Assembly: GCF_040115645.1 (NCBI RefSeq)
Contig: NW_027096012.1
Span: 806,001 to 870,000 of the forward strand
Length of the DNA: 64,000 nt
Source: Euwallacea fornicatus
Lineage: Eukaryota; Arthropoda; Insecta; Coleoptera; Curculionidae
Direction: 5' to 3'
This document shows, piece after piece, positions 10,901-24,773 of the stretch. The position numbers and the translations under genes were made by a program. The notes beneath the pieces were generated by a model. The model was not told the DNA's origin and made no database searches. It worked only from the letters and a program-made list of their open reading frames with translations. Position 1 is the stretch's first letter; every line of letters starts with the position of its first letter.

Positions 10901-11757
10901 GTTATGTCATTTTAAAGATGTCGTCGAGCTGATTAATTTGACACATTGTTTAACAAATTTGGTCCACATTTGCCGAAGTTACCGAGCTTCAAAGTTTGAA
11001 AAGTCACAAACGATGTGTGTTTGAGCACATAAAGTACAATTTTTCTTGGAAATTCAACAAGATGCATCATGATGTATTGTGACATCTTCAAAATCTTGTC
11101 GAGCTACTTAATTTGACACTTTGTTTAACAAATTTGGTCCATATTTGCCGAAGTTACCGAGCTTCAAAGTTTGAAAAGTCACAAAATATGTGTGTTTGAG
11201 CATATAAAGTACTATTTTTCTTGGAAGTTCAACAAGATGCAATCATGATGTGTTATGTCATTTTAAAGATGTCGTCGAGCTGATTAATTTGACACATTGT
11301 TTAACAAATTTGGTCCACATTTGCCGAAGTTACCGAGCTTCAAAGTTTGAAAAGTCACAAAATATGTGTGTTTGAGCTCATAAGTACTATTTTTCTTGGA
11401 AGTTCAACAAGATGCATCATGATGTGTTGTGACATCTTCAAAATCTTGTCGAGCTACTTAATTTGAAACTTTGTTTAACAAATTTGGTCCACATTTGCCG
11501 AAGTTACCGAGCTTCAAAATTTGAAAAGTCACAAAATATGTGTGTTTGAGCACATAAAGTACTATTTTTCTTGGAAATTCAACAAGATGCAATCGTGATG
11601 TGTTGTGACATCTTCAAAATCTTGTCGAGCTACTTAATTTGACACTTTGTTTAACAAATTTGGTCCACATTTGCCGAAGTTACCGAGCTTCAAAGTTTGA
11701 AAAGTCACAAAATATGTGTGTTTGAGCACATAAAGTACTATTTTTCTTGGAAATTCA

Positions 11758-12988
11758 ACAAGATGCAATCATGATGTGTTGTGTCATTTTAAAGATCTCA
11801 TCGAGCTGATTAATTTGACACATTGTTTAACAAATTTGGTCCACATTTGCCGAAGTTACCGAGCTTCAAAGTTTGAAACGTCACAAAATATGTGTGTTTG
11901 AGCACATAAAGTACTATTATTCTTGGAATTTCAACAAGATGCAATCATGATGTGTTGTGTCATTTTAAAGATCTCGTCGAGCTGATTAATTTGACACTTT
12001 GTTTAACAAATTTGGTCCACATTTGCCGAAGTTACCGAGCTTCAAAGTTTGAAAAGTCACAAAAGATGTGTGTTTGAGCACATAAAGTACAATTTTTCTT
12101 GGAAGTTCAACAAGATGCAATCATGATGTGTTGTGACATCTTCAAAATCTTGTCGAGCTACTTAATTTGACACTTTGTTTAACAAATTTCGTCCACATTT
12201 GCCGAAGTTACCGAGCTTCAAAGTTTGAAAAGTCACAAAATATGTGTGTTTGAGCACATAAAGTACAAATTTTCTTGGAAGTTCAACAAGATGCAATCAT
12301 GATGTGTTGTGACATCTTCAAAATCTTGTCGAGCTACTTAATTTGACACTTTGTTTAACAAATTTCGTCCACATTTGCCGAAGTTACCGAGCTTCAAAGT
12401 TTGAAAAGTCACAAAATATGTGTGTTTGAGCACATAAAGTACAAATTTTCTTGGAAGTTCAACAAGATGCAATCATGATGTGTTGTGACATCTTCAAAAT
12501 CTTGTCGAGCTACTTAATTTGACACTTTGTTTAACAAATTTCGTCCACATTTGCCGAAGTTACCGAGCTTCAAAGTTTGAAAAGTCACAAAATATGTGTG
12601 TTTGAGCACATATACTACTATTTTTCTTGGAAGTTCAACAAGATGCATCATGATGTATTGTGACATCTTCAAAATCTTGTCGAGCTACTTAATTTGACAC
12701 TTTGTTTAACAAATTTGGTCCACATTTGCCGAAGTTACCGAGCTTCAAAGTTTGAAAAGTCACAAAATATGTGTGTTTGAGCACATAAAGTACTATTTTT
12801 CTTGGAAGTTCAACAAGATGCAATCATGATGTGTTGTGTCATTTTAAAGATGTCGTCGAGCTGATTAATTTGACACATTGTTTAACAAATTTGGTCCACA
12901 TTTGCCGAAGTTACCGAGCTTCAAAGTTTGAAAAGTCACAAAATATGTGTGTTTGAGCTCATAAAGTACTATTTTTCTTGGAAGTTCA
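11758..12988 (+). repeat. 7-monomer HOR unit (1,231 bp)
   Basis: b1-b2-a1-a1-a2-a3-b3. The next unit starts at 12,989 with the b1' variant. This is the basic HOR of the regular domains, with further complete copies at 1, 18,266, 19,497, 28,987, 30,218 and 31,449. Confidence 0.88.
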
Positions 12989-14219
12989 ACAAGATGCAAT
13001 CATGATGTGTTGTGTCATTTTAAAGATCTCATCGAGCTGATTAATTTGACACATTGTTTAACAAATTTGGTCCACATTTGCCGAAGTTACCGAGCTTCAA
13101 AGTTTGAAAAGTCACAAAATATGTGTGTTTGAGCTCATAAAGTACTATTATTCTTGGAATTTCAACAAGATGCAATCATGATGTGTTGTGTCATTTTAAA
13201 GATCTCGTCGAGCTGATTAATTTGACACTTTGTTTAACAAATTTGGTCCACATTTGCCGAAGTTACCGAGCTTCAAAGTTTGAAAAGTCACAAAAGATGT
13301 GTGTTTGAGCACATAAAGTACAATTTTTCTTGGAAGTTCAACAAGATGCAATCATGATGTGTTGTGACATCTTCAAAATCTTGTCGAGCTACTTAATTTC
13401 ACACTTTGTTTAACAAATTTCGTCCACATTTGCCGAAGTTACCGAGCTTCAAAGTTTGAAAAGTCACAAAATATGTGTGTTTGAGCACATAAAGTACAAA
13501 TTTTCTTGGAAGTTCAACAAGATGCAATCATGATGTGTTGTGACATCTTCAAAATCTTGTCGAGCTACTTAATTTGACACTTTGTTTAACAAATTTCGTC
13601 CACATTTGCCGAAGTTACCGAGCTTCAAAGTTTGAAAAGTCACAAAATATGTGTGTTTGAGCACATAAAGTACAAATTTTCTTGGAAGTTCAACAAGATG
13701 CAATCATGATGTGTTGTGACATCTTCAAAATCTTGTCGAGCTACTTAATTTGACACTTTGTTTAACAAATTTCGTCCACATTTGCCGAAGTTACCGAGCT
13801 TCAAAGTTTGAAAAGTCACAAAATATGTGTGTTTGAGCACATATACTACTATTTTTCTTGGAAGTTCAACAAGATGCATCATGATGTATTGTGACATCTT
13901 CAAAATCTTGTCGAGCTACTTAATTTGACACTTTGTTTAACAAATTTGGTCCACATTTGCCGAAGTTACCGAGCTTCAAAGTTTGAAAAGTCACAAAATA
14001 TGTGTGTTTGAGCACATAAAGTACTATTTTTCTTGGAAGTTCAACAAGATGCAATCATGATGTGTTGTGTCATTTTAAAGATGTCGTCGAGCTGATTAAT
14101 TTGACACATTGTTTAACAAATTTGGTCCACATTTGCCGAAGTTACCGAGCTTCAAAGTTTGAAAAGTCACAAAATATGTGTGTTTGAGCTCATAAAGTAC
14201 TATTTTTCTTGGAAGTTCA
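12989..14219 (+). repeat. 7-monomer HOR unit, b1' form
   Basis: b1'-b2-a1-a1-a2-a3-b3. The first a1 has a private 'aatttcacac' (c at 13,400) that is shared only with the superunit copy at 19,908. Confidence 0.87.
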
Positions 14220-14571
14220 ACAAGATGCAATCATGATGTATTGTGTCATTTTAAAGATCTCGCCGAGCTGATTAATTTGACACATTGTTTAACAAATTTG
14301 GTCCACATTTGCCGAAGTTACCGAGCTTCAAAGTTTGAAAAGTCACAAAAGATGTGTGTTTGAGCACATAAAGTACAATTTTTCTTGGAAGTTCAACAAG
14401 ATGCAATCATGATGTGTTGTGACATCTTCAAAATCTTGTCGAGCTACTTAATTTGACACTTTGTTTAACAAATTTGGTCCACATTTGCCGAAGTTACCGA
14501 GCTTCAAAGTTTGAAAAGTCACAAAATATGTGTGTTTGAGCACATAAAGTACTATTTTTCTTGGAAGTTCA

Positions 14572-14747
14572 ACAAGATGCAATCATGATGTGTTGTGTCA
14601 TTTTAAAGATGTCGTCGAGCTGATTAATTTGACACATTGTTTAACAAATTTGGTCCACATTTGCCGAAGTTACCGAGCTTCAAAGTTTGAAAAGTCACAA
14701 AATATGTGTGTTTGAGCACATAAAGTACTATTTTTCTTGGAAATTCA
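14572..14747 (+). repeat. Satellite monomer type b5 (subfamily B)
   Basis: B-box 'aaagatgtcgtcg', 'cacattg', 'aaaatatg', and the tail 'gagcacataaagtactattttt' followed by 'ggaaattc'. It is b3 with 'gagcac' instead of 'gagctc'. It normally precedes b1 and seems to be a junction monomer where incomplete HOR units are joined. Confidence 0.84.
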
Positions 14748-17700
14748 ACAAGATGCAATCATGATGTGTTGTGTCATTTTAAAGATCTCATCGAGCTGAT
14801 TAATTTGACACATTGTTTAACAAATTTGGTCCACATTTGCCGAAGTTACCGAGCTTCAAAGTTTGAAACGTCACAAAATATGTGTGTTTGAGCACATAAA
14901 GTACTATTATTCTTGGAATTTCAACAAGATGCAATCATGATGTGTTGTGTCATTTTAAAGATCTCGTCGAGCTGATTAATTTGACACTTTGTTTAACAAA
15001 TTTGGTCCACATTTGCCGAAGTTACCGAGCTTCAAAGTTTGAAAAGTCACAAAAGATGTGTGTTTGAGCACATAAAGTACAATTTTTCTTGGAAGTTCAA
15101 CAAGATGCAATCATGATGTGTTGTGACATCGTCAAAATCTTGTCGAGCTACTTAATTTGACACTTTGTTTAACAAATTTCGTCCACATTTGCCGAAGTTA
15201 CCGAGCTTCAAAGTTTGAAAAGTCACAAAATATGTGTGTTTGAGCACATAAAGTACAAATTTTCTTGGAAGTTCAACAAGATGCAATCATGATGTGTTGT
15301 GTCATTTTAAAGATGTCGTCGAGCTGATTAATTTGACACATTGTTTAACAAATTTGGTCCACATTTGCCGAAGTTACCGAGCTTCAAAGTTTGAAAAGTC
15401 ACAAAATATGTGTGTTTGAGCACATAAAGTACTATTTTTCTTGGAAATTCAACAAGATGCAATCATGATGTGTTGTGTCATTTTAAAGATCTCATCGAGC
15501 TGATTAATTTGACACATTGTTTAACAAATTTGGTCCACATTTGCCGAAGTTACCGAGCTTCAAAGTTTGAAACGTCACAAAATATGTGTGTTTGAGCACA
15601 TAAAGTACTATTATTCTTGGAATTTCAACAAGATGCAATCATGATGTGTTGTGTCATTTTAAAGATCTCGTCGAGCTGATTAATTTGACACTTTGTTTAA
15701 CAAATTTGGTCCACATTTGCCGAAGTTACCGAGCTTCAAAGTTTGAAAAGTCACAAAAGATGTGTGTTTGAGCACATAAAGTACAATTTTTCTTGGAAGT
15801 TCAACAAGATGCAATCATGATGTGTTGTGACATCGTCAAAATCTTGTCGAGCTACTTAATTTGACACTTTGTTTAACAAATTTCGTCCACATTTGCCGAA
15901 GTTACCGAGCTTCAAAGTTTGAAAAGTCACAAAATATGTGTGTTTGAGCACATAAAGTACAAATTTTCTTGGAAGTTCAACAAGATGCAATCATGATGTG
16001 TTGTGACATCTTCAAAATCTTGTCGAGCTACTTAATTTGACACTTTGTTTAACAAATTTCGTCCACATTTGCCGAAGTTACCGAGCTTCAAAGTTTGAAA
16101 AGTCACAAAATATGTGTGTTTGAGCACATATACTACTATTTTTCTTGGAAGTTCAACAAGATGCATCATGATGTATTGTGACATCTTCAAAATCTTGTCG
16201 AGCTACTTAATTTGACACTTTGTTTAACAAATTTGGTCCACATTTGCCGAAGTTACCGAGCTTCAAAGTTTGAAAAGTCACAAAATATGTGTGTTTGAGC
16301 ACATAAAGTACTATTTTTCTTGGAAGTTCAACAAGATGCAATCATGATGTGTTGTGTCATTTTAAAGATGTCGTCGAGCTGATTAATTTGACACATTGTT
16401 TAACAAATTTGGTCCACATTTGCCGAAGTTACCGAGCTTCAAAGTTTGAAAAGTCACAAAATATGTGTGTTTGAGCTCATAAAGTACTATTTTTCTTGGA
16501 AGTTCAACAAGATGCAATCATGATGTATTGTGTCATTTTAAAGATCTCGCCGAGCTGATTAATTTGACACATTGTTTAACAAATTTGGTCCACATTTGCC
16601 GAAGTTACCGAGCTTCAAAGTTTGAAACGTCACAAAATATGTGTGTTTGAGCACATAAAGTACTATTATTCTTGGAATTTCAACAAGATGCAATCATGAT
16701 GTGTTGTGTCATTTTAAAGATCTCGTCGAGCTGATTAATTTGACACTTTGTTTAACAAATTTGGTCCACATTTGCCGAAGTTACCGAGCTTCAAAGTTTG
16801 AAAAGTCACAAAAGATGTGTGTTTGAGCACATAAAGTACAATTTTTCTTGGAAGTTCAACAAGATGCAATCATGATGTGTTGTGACATCTTCAAAATCTT
16901 GTCGAGCTACTTAATTTGACACTTTGTTTAACAAATTTCGTCCACATTTGCCGAAGTTACCGAGCTTCAAAGTTTGAAAAGTCACAAAATATGTGTGTTT
17001 GAGCACATAAAGTACAAATTTTCTTGGAAGTTCAACAAGATGCAATCATGATGTGTTGTGACATCTTCAAAATCTTGTCGAGCTACTTAATTTGACACTT
17101 TGTTTAACAAATTTGGTCCACATTTGCCGAAGTTACCGAGCTTCAAAGTTTGAAAAGTCACAAAATATGTGTGTTTGAGCTCATAAAGTACTATTATTCT
17201 TGGAATTTCAACAAGATGCAATCATGATGTGTTGTGTCATTTTAAAGATCTCGTCGAGCTGATTAATTTGACACTTTGTTTAACAAATTTGGTCCACATT
17301 TGCCGAAGTTACCGAGCTTCAAAGTTTGAAAAGTCACAAAAGATGTGTGTTTGAGCACATAAAGTACAATTTTTCTTGGAAGTTCAACAAGATGCAATCA
17401 TGATGTGTTGTGACATCTTCAAAATCTTGTCGAGCTACTTAATTTGACACTTTGTTTAACAAATTTCGTCCACATTTGCCGAAGTTACCGAGCTTCAAAG
17501 TTTGAAAAGTCACAAAATATGTGTGTTTGAGCACATAAAGTACAAATTTTCTTGGAAGTTCAACAAGATGCAATCATGATGTGTTGTGACATCTTCAAAA
17601 TCTTGTCGAGCTACTTAATTTGACACTTTGTTTAACAAATTTCGTCCACATTTGCCGAAGTTACCGAGCTTCAAAGTTTGAAAAGTCACAAAATATGTGT

Positions 17701-18265
17701 GTTTGAGCACATAAAGTACAAATTTTCTTGGAAGTTCAACAAGATGCAATCATGATGTGTTGTGACATCTTCAAAATCTTGTCGAGCTACTTAATTTGAC
17801 ACTTTGTTTAACAAATTTCGTCCACATTTGCCGAAGTTACCGAGCTTCAAAGTTTGAAAAGTCACAAAATATGTGTGTTTGAGCACATATACTACTATTT
17901 TTCTTGGAAGTTCAACAAGATGCATCATGATGTATTGTGACATCTTCAAAATCTTGTCGAGCTACTTAATTTGACACTTTGTTTAACAAATTTGGTCCAC
18001 ATTTGCCGAAGTTACCGAGCTTCAAAGTTTGAAAAGTCACAAAATATGTGTGTTTGAGCACATAAAGTACTATTTTTCTTGGAAGTTCAACAAGATGCAA
18101 TCATGATGTGTTGTGTCATTTTAAAGATGTCGTCGAGCTGATTAATTTGACACATTGTTTAACAAATTTGGTCCACATTTGCCGAAGTTACCGAGCTTCA
18201 AAGTTTGAAAAGTCACAAAATATGTGTGTTTGAGCACATAAAGTACTATTTTTCTTGGAAATTCA

Positions 18266-21200
18266 ACAAGATGCAATCATGATGTGTTGTGTCATTTTAA
18301 AGATCTCATCGAGCTGATTAATTTGACACATTGTTTAACAAATTTGGTCCACATTTGCCGAAGTTACCGAGCTTCAAAGTTTGAAACGTCACAAAATATA
18401 TGTGTTTGAGCACATAAAGTACTATTATTCTTGGAATTTCAACAAGATGCAATCATGATGTGTTGTGTCATTTTAAAGATCTCGTCGAGCTGATTAATTT
18501 GACACTTTGTTTAACAAATTTGGTCCACATTTGCCGAAGTTACCGAGCTTCAAAGTTTGAAAAGTCACAAAAGATGTGTGTTTGAGCACATAAAGTACAA
18601 TTTTTCTTGGAAGTTCAACAAGATGCAATCATGATGTGTTGTGACATCTTCAAAATCTTGTCGAGCTACTTAATTTGACACTTTGTTTAACAAATTTCGT
18701 CCACATTTGCCGAAGTTACCGAGCTTCAAAGTTTGAAAAGTCACAAAATATGTGTGTTTGAGCACATAAAGTACAAATTTTCTTGGAAGTTCAACAAGAT
18801 GCAATCATGATGTGTTGTGACATCTTCAAAATCTTGTCGAGCTACTTAATTTGACACTTTGTTTAACAAATTTCGTCCACATTTGCCGAAGTTACCGAGC
18901 TTCAAAGTTTGAAAAGTCACAAAATATGTGTGTTTGAGCACATAAAGTACAAATTTTCTTGGAAGTTCAACAAGATGCAATCATGATGTGTTGTGACATC
19001 TTCAAAATCTTGTCGAGCTACTTAATTTGACACTTTGTTTAACAAATTTCGTCCACATTTGCCGAAGTTACCGAGCTTCAAAGTTTGAAAAGTCACAAAA
19101 TATGTGTGTTTGAGCACATATACTACTATTTTTCTTGGAAGTTCAACAAGATGCATCATGATGTATTGTGACATCTTCAAAATCTTGTCGAGCTACTTAA
19201 TTTGACACTTTGTTTAACAAATTTGGTCCACATTTGCCGAAGTTACCGAGCTTCAAAGTTTGAAAAGTCACAAAATATGTGTGTTTGAGCACATAAAGTA
19301 CTATTTTTCTTGGAAGTTCAACAAGATGCAATCATGATGTGTTGTGTCATTTTAAAGATGTCGTCGAGCTGATTAATTTGACACATTGTTTAACAAATTT
19401 GGTCCACATTTGCCGAAGTTACCGAGCTTCAAAGTTTGAAAAGTCACAAAATATGTGTGTTTGAGCTCATAAAGTACTATTTTTCTTGGAAGTTCAACAA
19501 GATGCAATCATGATGTGTTGTGTCATTTTAAAGATCTCATCGAGCTGATTAATTTGACACATTGTTTAACAAATTTGGTCCACATTTGCCGAAGTTACCG
19601 AGCTTCAAAGTTTGAAAAGTCACAAAATATGTGTGTTTGAGCTCATAAAGTACTATTATTCTTGGAATTTCAACAAGATGCAATCATGATGTGTTGTGTC
19701 ATTTTAAAGATCTCGTCGAGCTGATTAATTTGACACTTTGTTTAACAAATTTGGTCCACATTTGCCGAAGTTACCGAGCTTCAAAGTTTGAAAAGTCACA
19801 AAAGATGTGTGTTTGAGCACATAAAGTACAATTTTTCTTGGAAGTTCAACAAGATGCAATCATGATGTGTTGTGACATCTTCAAAATCTTGTCGAGCTAC
19901 TTAATTTCACACTTTGTTTAACAAATTTCGTCCACATTTGCCGAAGTTACCGAGCTTCAAAGTTTGAAAAGTCACAAAATATGTGTGTTTGAGCACATAA
20001 AGTACAAATTTTCTTGGAAGTTCAACAAGATGCAATCATGATGTGTTGTGACATCTTCAAAATCTTGTCGAGCTACTTAATTTGACACTTTGTTTAACAA
20101 ATTTCGTCCACATTTGCCGAAGTTACCGAGCTTCAAAGTTTGAAAAGTCACAAAATATGTGTGTTTGAGCACATAAAGTACAAATTTTCTTGGAAGTTCA
20201 ACAAGATGCAATCATGATGTGTTGTGACATCTTCAAAATCTTGTCGAGCTACTTAATTTGACACTTTGTTTAACAAATTTCGTCCACATTTGCCGAAGTT
20301 ACCGAGCTTCAAAGTTTGAAAAGTCACAAAATATGTGTGTTTGAGCACATATACTACTATTTTTCTTGGAAGTTCAACAAGATGCATCATGATGTATTGT
20401 GACATCTTCAAAATCTTGTCGAGCTACTTAATTTGACACTTTGTTTAACAAATTTGGTCCACATTTGCCGAAGTTACCGAGCTTCAAAGTTTGAAAAGTC
20501 ACAAAATATGTGTGTTTGAGCACATAAAGTACTATTTTTCTTGGAAGTTCAACAAGATGCAATCATGATGTGTTGTGTCATTTTAAAGATGTCGTCGAGC
20601 TGATTAATTTGACACATTGTTTAACAAATTTGGTCCACATTTGCCGAAGTTACCGAGCTTCAAAGTTTGAAAAGTCACAAAATATGTGTGTTTGAGCTCA
20701 TAAAGTACTATTTTTCTTGGAAGTTCAACAAGATGCAATCATGATGTATTGTGTCATTTTAAAGATCTCGCCGAGCTGATTAATTTGACACATTGTTTAA
20801 CAAATTTGGTCCACATTTGCCGAAGTTACCGAGCTTCAAAGTTTGAAAAGTCACAAAAGATGTGTGTTTGAGCACATAAAGTACAATTTTTCTTGGAAGT
20901 TCAACAAGATGCAATCATGATGTGTTGTGACATCTTCAAAATCTTGTCGAGCTACTTAATTTGACACTTTGTTTAACAAATTTGGTCCACATTTGCCGAA
21001 GTTACCGAGCTTCAAAGTTTGAAAAGTCACAAAATATGTGTGTTTGAGCACATAAAGTACTATTTTTCTTGGAAGTTCAACAAGATGCAATCATGATGTG
21101 TTGTGTCATTTTAAAGATGTCGTCGAGCTGATTAATTTGACACATTGTTTAACAAATTTGGTCCACATTTGCCGAAGTTACCGAGCTTCAAAGTTTGAAA

Positions 21201-24200
21201 AGTCACAAAATATGTGTGTTTGAGCACATAAAGTACTATTTTTCTTGGAAATTCAACAAGATGCAATCATGATGTGTTGTGTCATTTTAAAGATCTCATC
21301 GAGCTGATTAATTTGACACATTGTTTAACAAATTTGGTCCACATTTGCCGAAGTTACCGAGCTTCAAAGTTTGAAACGTCACAAAATATGTGTGTTTGAG
21401 CACATAAAGTACTATTATTCTTGGAATTTCAACAAGATGCAATCATGATGTGTTGTGTCATTTTAAAGATCTCGTCGAGCTGATTAATTTGACACTTTGT
21501 TTAACAAATTTGGTCCACATTTGCCGAAGTTACCGAGCTTCAAAGTTTGAAAAGTCACAAAAGATGTGTGTTTGAGCACATAAAGTACAATTTTTCTTGG
21601 AAGTTCAACAAGATGCAATCATGATGTGTTGTGACATCGTCAAAATCTTGTCGAGCTACTTAATTTGACACTTTGTTTAACAAATTTCGTCCACATTTGC
21701 CGAAGTTACCGAGCTTCAAAGTTTGAAAAGTCACAAAATATGTGTGTTTGAGCACATAAAGTACAAATTTTCTTGGAAGTTCAACAAGATGCAATCATGA
21801 TGTGTTGTGTCATTTTAAAGATGTCGTCGAGCTGATTAATTTGACACATTGTTTAACAAATTTGGTCCACATTTGCCGAAGTTACCGAGCTTCAAAGTTT
21901 GAAAAGTCACAAAATATGTGTGTTTGAGCACATAAAGTACTATTTTTCTTGGAAATTCAACAAGATGCAATCATGATGTGTTGTGTCATTTTAAAGATCT
22001 CATCGAGCTGATTAATTTGACACATTGTTTAACAAATTTGGTCCACATTTGCCGAAGTTACCGAGCTTCAAAGTTTGAAACGTCACAAAATATGTGTGTT
22101 TGAGCACATAAAGTACTATTATTCTTGGAATTTCAACAAGATGCAATCATGATGTGTTGTGTCATTTTAAAGATCTCGTCGAGCTGATTAATTTGACACT
22201 TTGTTTAACAAATTTGGTCCACATTTGCCGAAGTTACCGAGCTTCAAAGTTTGAAAAGTCACAAAAGATGTGTGTTTGAGCACATAAAGTACAATTTTTC
22301 TTGGAAGTTCAACAAGATGCAATCATGATGTGTTGTGACATCGTCAAAATCTTGTCGAGCTACTTAATTTGACACTTTGTTTAACAAATTTCGTCCACAT
22401 TTGCCGAAGTTACCGAGCTTCAAAGTTTGAAAAGTCACAAAATATGTGTGTTTGAGCACATAAAGTACAAATTTTCTTGGAAGTTCAACAAGATGCAATC
22501 ATGATGTGTTGTGACATCTTCAAAATCTTGTCGAGCTACTTAATTTGACACTTTGTTTAACAAATTTCGTCCACATTTGCCGAAGTTACCGAGCTTCAAA
22601 GTTTGAAAAGTCACAAAATATGTGTGTTTGAGCACATATACTACTATTTTTCTTGGAAGTTCAACAAGATGCATCATGATGTATTGTGACATCTTCAAAA
22701 TCTTGTCGAGCTACTTAATTTGACACTTTGTTTAACAAATTTGGTCCACATTTGCCGAAGTTACCGAGCTTCAAAGTTTGAAAAGTCACAAAATATGTGT
22801 GTTTGAGCACATAAAGTACTATTTTTCTTGGAAGTTCAACAAGATGCAATCATGATGTGTTGTGTCATTTTAAAGATGTCGTCGAGCTGATTAATTTGAC
22901 ACATTGTTTAACAAATTTGGTCCACATTTGCCGAAGTTACCGAGCTTCAAAGTTTGAAAAGTCACAAAATATGTGTGTTTGAGCTCATAAAGTACTATTT
23001 TTCTTGGAAGTTCAACAAGATGCAATCATGATGTATTGTGTCATTTTAAAGATCTCGCCGAGCTGATTAATTTGACACATTGTTTAACAAATTTGGTCCA
23101 CATTTGCCGAAGTTACCGAGCTTCAAAGTTTGAAACGTCACAAAATATGTGTGTTTGAGCACATAAAGTACTATTATTCTTGGAATTTCAACAAGATGCA
23201 ATCATGATGTGTTGTGTCATTTTAAAGATCTCGTCGAGCTGATTAATTTGACACTTTGTTTAACAAATTTGGTCCACATTTGCCGAAGTTACCGAGCTTC
23301 AAAGTTTGAAAAGTCACAAAAGATGTGTGTTTGAGCACATAAAGTACAATTTTTCTTGGAAGTTCAACAAGATGCAATCATGATGTGTTGTGACATCTTC
23401 AAAATCTTGTCGAGCTACTTAATTTGACACTTTGTTTAACAAATTTCGTCCACATTTGCCGAAGTTACCGAGCTTCAAAGTTTGAAAAGTCACAAAATAT
23501 GTGTGTTTGAGCACATAAAGTACAAATTTTCTTGGAAGTTCAACAAGATGCAATCATGATGTGTTGTGACATCTTCAAAATCTTGTCGAGCTACTTAATT
23601 TGACACTTTGTTTAACAAATTTGGTCCACATTTGCCGAAGTTACCGAGCTTCAAAGTTTGAAAAGTCACAAAATATGTGTGTTTGAGCTCATAAAGTACT
23701 ATTATTCTTGGAATTTCAACAAGATGCAATCATGATGTGTTGTGTCATTTTAAAGATCTCGTCGAGCTGATTAATTTGACACTTTGTTTAACAAATTTGG
23801 TCCACATTTGCCGAAGTTACCGAGCTTCAAAGTTTGAAAAGTCACAAAAGATGTGTGTTTGAGCACATAAAGTACAATTTTTCTTGGAAGTTCAACAAGA
23901 TGCAATCATGATGTGTTGTGACATCTTCAAAATCTTGTCGAGCTACTTAATTTGACACTTTGTTTAACAAATTTCGTCCACATTTGCCGAAGTTACCGAG
24001 CTTCAAAGTTTGAAAAGTCACAAAATATGTGTGTTTGAGCACATAAAGTACAAATTTTCTTGGAAGTTCAACAAGATGCAATCATGATGTGTTGTGACAT
24101 CTTCAAAATCTTGTCGAGCTACTTAATTTGACACTTTGTTTAACAAATTTCGTCCACATTTGCCGAAGTTACCGAGCTTCAAAGTTTGAAAAGTCACAAA

Positions 24201-24773
24201 ATATGTGTGTTTGAGCACATAAAGTACAAATTTTCTTGGAAGTTCAACAAGATGCAATCATGATGTGTTGTGACATCTTCAAAATCTTGTCGAGCTACTT
24301 AATTTGACACTTTGTTTAACAAATTTCGTCCACATTTGCCGAAGTTACCGAGCTTCAAAGTTTGAAAAGTCACAAAATATGTGTGTTTGAGCACATATAC
24401 TACTATTTTTCTTGGAAGTTCAACAAGATGCATCATGATGTATTGTGACATCTTCAAAATCTTGTCGAGCTACTTAATTTGACACTTTGTTTAACAAATT
24501 TGGTCCACATTTGCCGAAGTTACCGAGCTTCAAAGTTTGAAAAGTCACAAAATATGTGTGTTTGAGCACATAAAGTACTATTTTTCTTGGAAGTTCAACA
24601 AGATGCAATCATGATGTGTTGTGTCATTTTAAAGATGTCGTCGAGCTGATTAATTTGACACATTGTTTAACAAATTTGGTCCACATTTGCCGAAGTTACC
24701 GAGCTTCAAAGTTTGAAAAGTCACAAAATATGTGTGTTTGAGCTCATAAAGTACTATTTTTCTTGGAAGTTCA
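18266..24773 (+). repeat. 37-monomer superunit, copy 2 (6,508 bp)
   Basis: Tandem to copy 1, with the same monomer order. Differences seen: 'aaatatatg' in the first monomer near 18,396, and the last monomer is b3 ('gagctc') where copy 1 has b5 ('gagcac', 'ggaaattc'). The near-absence of differences over 6.5 kb points to a recent duplication. Confidence 0.87.

Larger units (their letters stand above)
1584..11757 (+). repeat. Mosaic satellite domain (58 monomers, c/s types)
   Basis: Dominated by 175-bp s monomers (A-box, 'ggccc' or 'ggtcc', tails 'catataatac' or 'catatagtac') interspersed with c monomers carrying 'gaagagcctcaaaag'. The length of 10,174 bp equals 58 x 176 - 34, so more than half the monomers lack one base, against one in seven in the complete HOR. 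There is no single HOR period. Shared rare variants give local offsets of 701 bp (4 monomers; 'ctttcttta' at 3,404 and 4,105), 877 bp (5; 4,105 and 4,982), 1,405 bp (8; 'ggtccgc' near 6,579 and 7,984), 1,578 bp (9; 'catgagg' near 2,827 and 4,405) and 5,967 bp (34; 2,827 and 8,794). No gene is present. Confidence 0.88.
9656..14219 (+). repeat. Segmental duplicate copy 1 (offset 17,229 bp)
   Basis: Matches 26,885-31,448 monomer for monomer. Shared rare markers include 'ggaaggtc' (10,001 and 27,230), a one-base deletion in 'gagctcataag' (11,381 and 28,610) and 'caatcgtg' (11,595 and 28,824), all exactly 17,229 bp apart. The duplicated block crosses the border between the mosaic domain and the regular HOR at 11,758. 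Differences I noticed by eye are few: 'caaacg' near 11,011, 'catata' near 11,202, and 'aatttcac' at 13,400. Confidence 0.85.
11758..18265 (+). repeat. 37-monomer superunit, copy 1 (6,508 bp)
   Basis: The monomer order reads [b1 b2 a1 a1 a2 a3 b3][b1' b2 a1 a1 a2 a3 b3][b4 a4 b5][b1 b2 a1'][b5 b1 b2 a1' a2 a3 b3][b4' b2 a1][hybrid b2 a1 a1 a2 a3 b5]. The next copy begins immediately at 18,266. Rare markers fall exactly 6,508 bp apart: 'aatttcac' (13,400 and 19,908), 'catcgtc' (15,131 and 21,639) and the 'gagctc' of the hybrid monomer (17,181 and 23,689). The length equals 37 x 176 - 4, matching the four short a3 monomers. Confidence 0.88.
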
